A stretch of DNA of 10,129 nt from Hyphomicrobiales bacterium (lineage in GTDB: Bacteria > Pseudomonadota > Alphaproteobacteria > Rhizobiales > Aestuariivirgaceae): NCBI GenBank assembly GCA_026987255.1, contig JALSNA010000304.1, positions 1 to 10,129 on the forward strand, in the 5' to 3' direction. Shown here piece after piece: positions 7,052 through 10,129 of this stretch. Both the position numbers and the translations under genes were made by a program. Position 1 is the first letter of the stretch. Each line of letters starts with the position of its first letter. The notes beneath the pieces are model-generated. The model was not told the origin of the DNA. It worked only from the letters and a program-made list of their open reading frames with translations, and did no database searches.

Positions 7052-9103
7052 CTAGAAAGTGGCCGTGATGGTGATGCCGGCAGCCCATGAACGCGGCAAC
7101 CCGGGGCGATAGGAGCGTTCATACCGGTGGCGGCGGGAGTTGTAGCGGTAGCTGACCCTGTCGGCGTATTTCCTGTTGGTCAGATTGCGGATCTGACCCC
7201 AGAAAGTGACCATTCCGTTCCATTTGTAGCTGGCGCTGAGGTGGAACAGATCCGGCCGCTTGTAGGTGTCCGTATTGCGCTCGTCGGTAAAATATTTCGA
7301 CGTGTGATCCCACTCCAGCTCCAGTTTCGTGTCCTCCAGGGGCTTGAGGATGAAGCGGGCATTGAGATGATGTTTGGGCGCGGCATACATGTAGTTGCCG
7401 CTGACATCGACGCCGTTTCCATTGGTATAGGAGACATACTTGTCGATGGCATAGGTATAGGAGGCCTCCACACCGGCCCACTTCACCGGCCACAGGCCGG
7501 CTTGCGCCTCCAGCCCCTTCAGGCGCACCTTGCTGGCATTGCGGTACTGATAGACATCATCGCCGTTGCCGTCGGTATAGAGATATTCCCTGGCGATGAA
7601 ATCCTTGATCGTCGTATGGTGCCACGACAGATCGTAAACGATCCTGTCATCCAAAAGTCCGCCGCGCGCGCCAATCTCGAAGTTAACGGCCTGCTCCGGC
7701 TTGAGATCGGGATTGTCCAGATAGACGCTGCCCCGGCCATCCGAAGGCCACATGCGCGAAGGGCTGGGTGCGCTGAAGCCCTGGCTGTAGGAGAACCAGA
7801 GGCTGTTCTTGTCATTCCATTGCCAGGTCACGCCCGTATGTGGCGTGAACTTCGAAAAGCTCTTCTTGCCGTTGTTGGTGGCGTCCCTGAAGTCGGTATA
7901 GTCATACTTCGTGTACTCGTAGCGCCCTCCGGCGGTGAATTTCAGTCCCTCCAGCCATTGCGTTTCCTTGAAGGGCGAGAATTCATATTGCCCATAGGGA
8001 GATGCGATATATGCCAGGGCATCGGAGCGGCCAATTCGCTCACTGTCGGAATGGGACAGATCGGCACCGGTGATGAGCTTCGAATCCCAGAAATCGAAAT
8101 TGCGCGTATAGCGCGGCTTCAGATCGTGCCGGTCCGTGAGATTGTCGCCCCACCGGCCAGTGCTCTTTTCATGCACGTAGCCATAGGAGAGCTCGATCTT
8201 GCCGCCCATATCCAGCTGGTGTTTCGCCCTGGCGTCCAGATAGGTGGATTTCGTGGTGCTGGAATAGGGCCGGTTGGTCAGCCCCCACCAGGTGTTCCAC
8301 TGGTTTTCGGTGAGATTGCCGGGGCTTTCGTCATGATGTTTCGTGTGGGTGATGCCGAATTCGAAAGCGGTCCGGGCCGTGGGATCCCATGTGGCGCGGG
8401 CACTGGTGGTATCCTTTTTCTCCCCGCGCCAGGTGCTCCAGCCATCCAGCTCGTAATGGGAGGCATTGGCCTTGAAGCCGAGCTGCCCGATCTGCTCACC
8501 GAAAATGGTGGCGTCCTCGATGGTGAACCCGAAATCACCGCCAAATCTGTAACGGTTCCAGGAGCCGAAATCGGCAAAGGTGCGCAAGGTGGGCCGCTTG
8601 GGCGGTTTCCTGGTGATGATGTTGATCACGCCGCCGAAGGCATGGGACGGATAGAGCGCCGAGGCTGGCCCCTTGATGATCTCGATGCTGCCGATATCGA
8701 AATTGTTGGCGGTGTCAAAATTGAAGTTGCCCCGCCCCAAAGGCCGCGTGGCCATGCCGTTTTGCAGATTGACGGTATAATCACACCATCCGCAAGGCAC
8801 GCGCAGGTTGCGCACATTGGTCATGCCGGGCACGCGGGTCATGAGCTCGTAGCGGGTATTGGTGTAGTTGACCGTGTCCAGATTGAACCGCTCCGGGGTG
8901 ATGAGCGTCACATTGACCGGCGCCGTCAGCAAGGACTGGCCCCCCATGACGGTCACATCCGGGTTGACGAAATTTTTGGTGTTGAAGTTGGTCTTGACGA
9001 CGATTTCTTCCAAGGCCGTCTCGGCCAGCGCGCCGCTGGCGCACATCCCCAGGCTCAGCAGGCAAGCCGCCAGGCTGGTGGACGCAAGCAGAATCCGTTT
9101 CAT
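7052..9103 (-). CDS. TonB-dependent outer-membrane receptor
   Basis: This 683-residue receptor actively imports a ligand across the outer membrane. It has a signal peptide (MKRILLASTSLAACLLSLG.., cleaved near residue 27), then a TonB-box-like LEEIVVK (31-37). The plug domain is about 50-170, with IEIIKGPASALYPSHAFGGV (140-159) and INIITRKPP, typical of plug ends. A 22-strand barrel follows, with alternating aromatic strands and a terminal Phe (ITITATF), needed for outer-membrane assembly. A CGWC motif (104-107) inside the plug is unusual. The ATG at 9103 is preferred over the frame start at 9163 because the signal peptide begins there and a GGGGCGG ribosome site lies upstream. Ligand class cannot be read from sequence; siderophore, corrinoid or metal chelate are all possible. 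Confidence 0.95.
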   Translation of the reverse strand: MKRILLASTSLAACLLSLGMCASGALAETALEEIVVKTNFNTKNFVNPDVTVMGGQSLLTAPVNVTLITPERFNLDTVNYTNTRYELMTRVPGMTNVRNLRVPCGWCDYTVNLQNGMATRPLGRGNFNFDTANNFDIGSIEIIKGPASALYPSHAFGGVINIITRKPPKRPTLRTFADFGSWNRYRFGGDFGFTIEDATIFGEQIGQLGFKANASHYELDGWSTWRGEKKDTTSARATWDPTARTAFEFGITHTKHHDESPGNLTENQWNTWWGLTNRPYSSTTKSTYLDARAKHQLDMGGKIELSYGYVHEKSTGRWGDNLTDRHDLKPRYTRNFDFWDSKLITGADLSHSDSERIGRSDALAYIASPYGQYEFSPFKETQWLEGLKFTAGGRYEYTKYDYTDFRDATNNGKKSFSKFTPHTGVTWQWNDKNSLWFSYSQGFSAPSPSRMWPSDGRGSVYLDNPDLKPEQAVNFEIGARGGLLDDRIVYDLSWHHTTIKDFIAREYLYTDGNGDDVYQYRNASKVRLKGLEAQAGLWPVKWAGVEASYTYAIDKYVSYTNGNGVDVSGNYMYAAPKHHLNARFILKPLEDTKLELEWDHTSKYFTDERNTDTYKRPDLFHLSASYKWNGMVTFWGQIRNLTNRKYADRVSYRYNSRRHRYERSYRPGLPRSWAAGITITATF

Positions 9104-9325
9104 GAATCCGCCCCTTGTTTTCTCTGTTTGATGCCATGAGTGTTGCCGCAAGGCGCACTCCATGCGTCATCCGTCATCCACGGGATTCGATGCGAGAACG
9201 GAAAACGGACATGGAGTGATGAGGAGCCTGTTGCGGTCTTTTTCCTGCAAGCCGCCGCGCGGCAAAAATCCATCCGCTCAAATCAGGCAGGCGCAGGCAT
9301 GGAAAAAGAGCGCGATGGCTCCCTT
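9104..9325. other. 222-bp intergenic leader upstream of the receptor gene
   Basis: No credible coding frame is seen. The stretch holds the hairpin just after the DUF2946-like gene (9303-9326) and a small GC palindrome at 9251-9263. It also holds a perfect 9-bp inverted repeat with a 45-nt spacer (9156-9164 and 9210-9218) and the receptor ribosome site at about 9107-9114. I saw no convincing -35/-10 pair on the minus strand and no B12-box (GCCACTG) or other riboswitch core that I recognise. It is long compared with the other gaps in this operon, so it may hold post-transcriptional control of the receptor. Confidence 0.5.
9156..9218 (-). repeat. 9-bp perfect inverted repeat in receptor leader
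   Basis: CACTCCATG at 9156-9164 and CATGGAGTG at 9210-9218 are perfect reverse complements separated by 45 nt. In the minus-strand transcript they would form a stem closing a large loop about 50 nt before the receptor start codon. The loop contains a tandem CGTCATC repeat on the plus strand (9165-9178). A 9-bp match over this distance could occur by chance, so function is uncertain. Confidence 0.35.
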
Positions 9326-9326
9326 T
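9303..9326 (-). terminator. Candidate intrinsic terminator or attenuator after DUF2946-like gene
   Basis: Read on the minus strand, AAAGGGAGC pairs with GCTCTTTTT around a CATCGC loop: four GC-containing pairs, two G-U pairs, then three A-U pairs. The T-run sits at the 3' side, and the hairpin begins at the last base of the DUF2946-like stop codon. The stem is weak, so it may only reduce read-through into the receptor gene or protect the 3' end. Confidence 0.35.
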
Positions 9327-9718
9327 CAGTCAGCGCTGGGCGGTGCGCGTATGGGAGCGGGAACGAATACGGCCAGCGCCGGAGGCACATATCCGGCCTG
9401 TGGCGTGGTGGTCCAGCCCACGATGAACGAGGGGACCGGAGCCGGGACATCGATGCCCGGCAGGGATAGCTTCAGATTGTGCACCGAGCACACGGGACAA
9501 TCAGCCGGTTTCGTCTGCTTCACCGGAGATTCCTTGCCGGTGGTCAACTGGAGCACCTTGACGCCCCAGGCGGTGCAGATGACGAGGGAATCGAAGCCGC
9601 CCTCCCGGTCACGATCGACGGGAATGGCCTGCGCAGCGGGAATCAGCGCCTGAAAGATCAGCGCAAACAGCGCCAATCCCAAGGCCAGGTCCCTTATCCG
9701 CTCGCGAAAAAACCTCAT
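9326..9718 (-). CDS. Small exported DUF2946-like protein
   Basis: This 130-residue protein has an N-terminal signal or anchor segment (RERIRDLALGLALFALIFQALIPAAQA, shown by its hydrophobic core at about 11-31). The body has SLVICTAWGVKVL (Cys49) and DCPVCSVH (Cys74, Cys77, His80), and a Pro-rich tail. The ICTxxG plus CPVC pattern is that of DUF2946 proteins, a family of small secreted proteins often found near metal or TonB uptake genes. The CxxCxxH group looks like a metal- or thiol-active site, but no biochemical role is established to my knowledge. The ATG at 9718 follows a GGAGAGG ribosome site. An earlier ATG at 9769 gives a Cys-rich extension before the signal segment and is less likely. 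It is the first gene after the FNR-like site. Confidence 0.75.
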   Translation of the reverse strand: MRFFRERIRDLALGLALFALIFQALIPAAQAIPVDRDREGGFDSLVICTAWGVKVLQLTTGKESPVKQTKPADCPVCSVHNLKLSLPGIDVPAPVPSFIVGWTTTPQAGYVPPALAVFVPAPIRAPPSAD

Positions 9719-9835
9719 ATCCTCTCCGGCAGCGCAGGCACGGCAGGAAAACCCGCCACGAGCCCGCAATCCTTCCCCATCAACGCGCCCCTCACGACGG
9801 CCTTGTTGTTATTGCGCCATCACAATCCGCATATC

Positions 9836-9841
9836 ATCAAA
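9836..9841 (-). promoter_or_regulatory. Possible -10 element for FNR-activated promoter
   Basis: On the minus strand this hexamer reads TTTGAT, matching four of six bases of TATAAT. Its centre lies 32 bp downstream of the FNR-like site centre. That is the spacing expected when FNR binds at -41.5 (class II). Transcription would then start near 9829, leaving about 110 nt before the first gene. An overlapping alternative is TGATAT at 9831-9836. No good -35 is needed at such promoters. Confidence 0.35.
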
Positions 9842-9860
9842 CCACATCCTTCATCAAGAT

Positions 9861-9880
9861 TCATTGACAAAGATCAATGA
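9861..9880 (-). promoter_or_regulatory. FNR/FixK/Anr-type binding site
   Basis: The core at 9864-9877 reads TTGAC-AAAG-ATCAA. This fits the TTGA(C/T)-N4-(A/G)TCAA consensus of Crp/FNR-family oxygen-responsive regulators with both half-sites intact. The symmetry extends further: TCATTGA at 9861-9867 and TCAATGA at 9874-9880 form a perfect 7-bp inverted repeat around 6 bp. It lies about 146 bp upstream of the first gene's start codon and 42 bp upstream of a plausible transcription start. It fits anaerobic induction of an operon whose Fe-S reductase components are typically oxygen-sensitive. A Dnr/NnrR-type or Crp-type reader is also possible. Confidence 0.65.
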
Positions 9881-10051
9881 CGCCCCGCGCGGTGGCATTG
9901 GTGTCCAAGAACCGTTCTCAAAAGTGTTTTTCTCATGCGGCAGCCTCCCAGAGGTTCAGCTGGGATGAAACGGGAGGGGGGATGGCGGGAGATGGGGGGT
10001 TGTGGGTCTACGCCCTAGGGTCAGGACTCATAAAGAGGGATGGCAGATGCA

Positions 10052-10068
10052 GGATTTAGGCAAAATCC
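10052..10068. repeat. Small hairpin beside the long right-edge hairpin
   Basis: GGATTT at 10052-10057 and AAATCC at 10063-10068 form a 6-bp stem with a five-base AGGCA loop. Its 3' arm shares two bases with the start of the adjacent long hairpin, so the two could compete in RNA. No function is assigned. Confidence 0.4.
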
Positions 10069-10129
10069 CAGTGTCTTTTCGTCCGCAGGCAATACCCGAA
10101 GGTATTGGCAAGGGCGAAAAGGCTCTGGG
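10067..10129. repeat. Long imperfect hairpin at window end
   Basis: There are three nested stems: CCCAGTGT (10067-10074) with GCTCTGGG (10122-10129, one mismatch and one G-U), CTTTTCG (10075-10081) with CGAAAAG (10115-10121, perfect), and CAATACC (10090-10096) with GGTATTG (10101-10107, perfect). The middle stems are separated by an asymmetric internal loop (8 nt and 7 nt). The apical loop is CGAA on the plus strand and C(TTCG)G, a very stable tetraloop, on the minus strand. It could be a structured RNA, part of an upstream gene's terminator, or a mobile-element end. The window ends exactly at its base, so its extent is unknown. Confidence 0.6.

Larger units (their letters stand above)
9770..10129. 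other. Upstream non-coding region of the operon
   Basis: I see no gene in these 360 bp. On the side near the operon are TCATCAA direct repeats (9834-9840 and 9851-9857), the FNR-like palindrome (9861-9880) and a possible minus-strand promoter. Further right is a G-rich stretch (about 9960-10000), a small hairpin (10052-10068) and a long hairpin running to the window end. A 60-codon plus-strand frame from 9877 lacks a ribosome site and family features and is not called. Confidence 0.5.

Noticed and set aside
7127..9139. 670-codon open frame on the plus strand opposite the receptor gene
   Set aside because: It is antisense to a receptor with full signal peptide, plug and barrel features. Its translation is a Gly/Ile/Val-rich string without domain motifs, and long antisense frames are common in high-GC DNA.
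9251..9263. GC-rich palindrome GCCGC-CGC-GCGGC as an intrinsic terminator
   Set aside because: On the transcribed minus strand the T-run precedes the stem rather than following it, and the stem is only 5 bp.
9104..9325. Cobalamin riboswitch before the TonB receptor
   Set aside because: The position and length would suit one, but the B12 box GCCACTG and the other conserved core elements are not present on the minus strand.
9877..10059. 60-codon plus-strand frame
   Set aside because: It begins inside the FNR-like palindrome, lacks a Shine-Dalgarno sequence and has a low-complexity composition; there is no support for a gene.
1..10129. CRISPR arrays, tRNA or rRNA genes, insertion sequences
   Set aside because: I saw no regularly spaced repeats, no cloverleaf-type sequence and no transposase-like reading frame in the window.

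Overview
The window reads almost entirely on the minus strand. It holds a tightly packed run of eleven genes, in transcription order from right to left, and the last gene is cut by the left edge. GC content is high (around 60% by eye). The envelope is Gram-negative: there is a TonB-dependent outer-membrane receptor, TonB, ExbB and ExbD. An FNR/FixK/Anr-type palindrome lies upstream of the first gene. Together these suggest a facultatively anaerobic proteobacterium, possibly an alphaproteobacterium, but the genus cannot be read from the sequence.

Right edge (about 9719-10129): non-coding as far as I can see. It contains a perfect 7-bp inverted repeat carrying an FNR-like site (9861-9880) and a long imperfect hairpin abutting the window end (10067-10129). 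Next come a small exported DUF2946-like protein (9326-9718), a candidate hairpin terminator, a 222-bp leader, a TonB-dependent receptor (7052-9103), and a poorly characterised exported, C-terminally anchored protein with a DUF4198-like domain (5866-7041).

Centre: a NapH/NosR-like membrane polyferredoxin (4896-5864) is translationally coupled to a YjiM/HgdB-like double-cubane-cluster reductase component (3580-4899). This is followed by its BadF/HgdC-type ATP-dependent [4Fe-4S] activator (2692-3567) and a six-helix CcdA/DsbD_2/TauE-like membrane protein with paired membrane cysteines (2021-2713).

Left: a complete TonB-energising module made of ExbB (1328-1993), two different ExbD proteins (780-1325 and 355-783) and TonB (1-344, partial).

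Genes from 9103 leftwards are separated by 27 bp or less, or overlap. Several stop codons lie inside the next gene's Shine-Dalgarno sequence, so they are probably one operon. My reading is a dedicated, probably oxygen-repressed, uptake-and-reduction system. The receptor would import an unknown ligand, powered by its own ExbB/ExbD/ExbD/TonB complex. The membrane Fe-S protein, ATP-driven activator and double-cubane protein would supply very low-potential electrons to act on the ligand or a metal cofactor. The CcdA-like protein and the CxxC-bearing exported proteins would handle thiol or metal redox chemistry outside the inner membrane. The substrate is unknown, and the functional linkage is inference from gene order.
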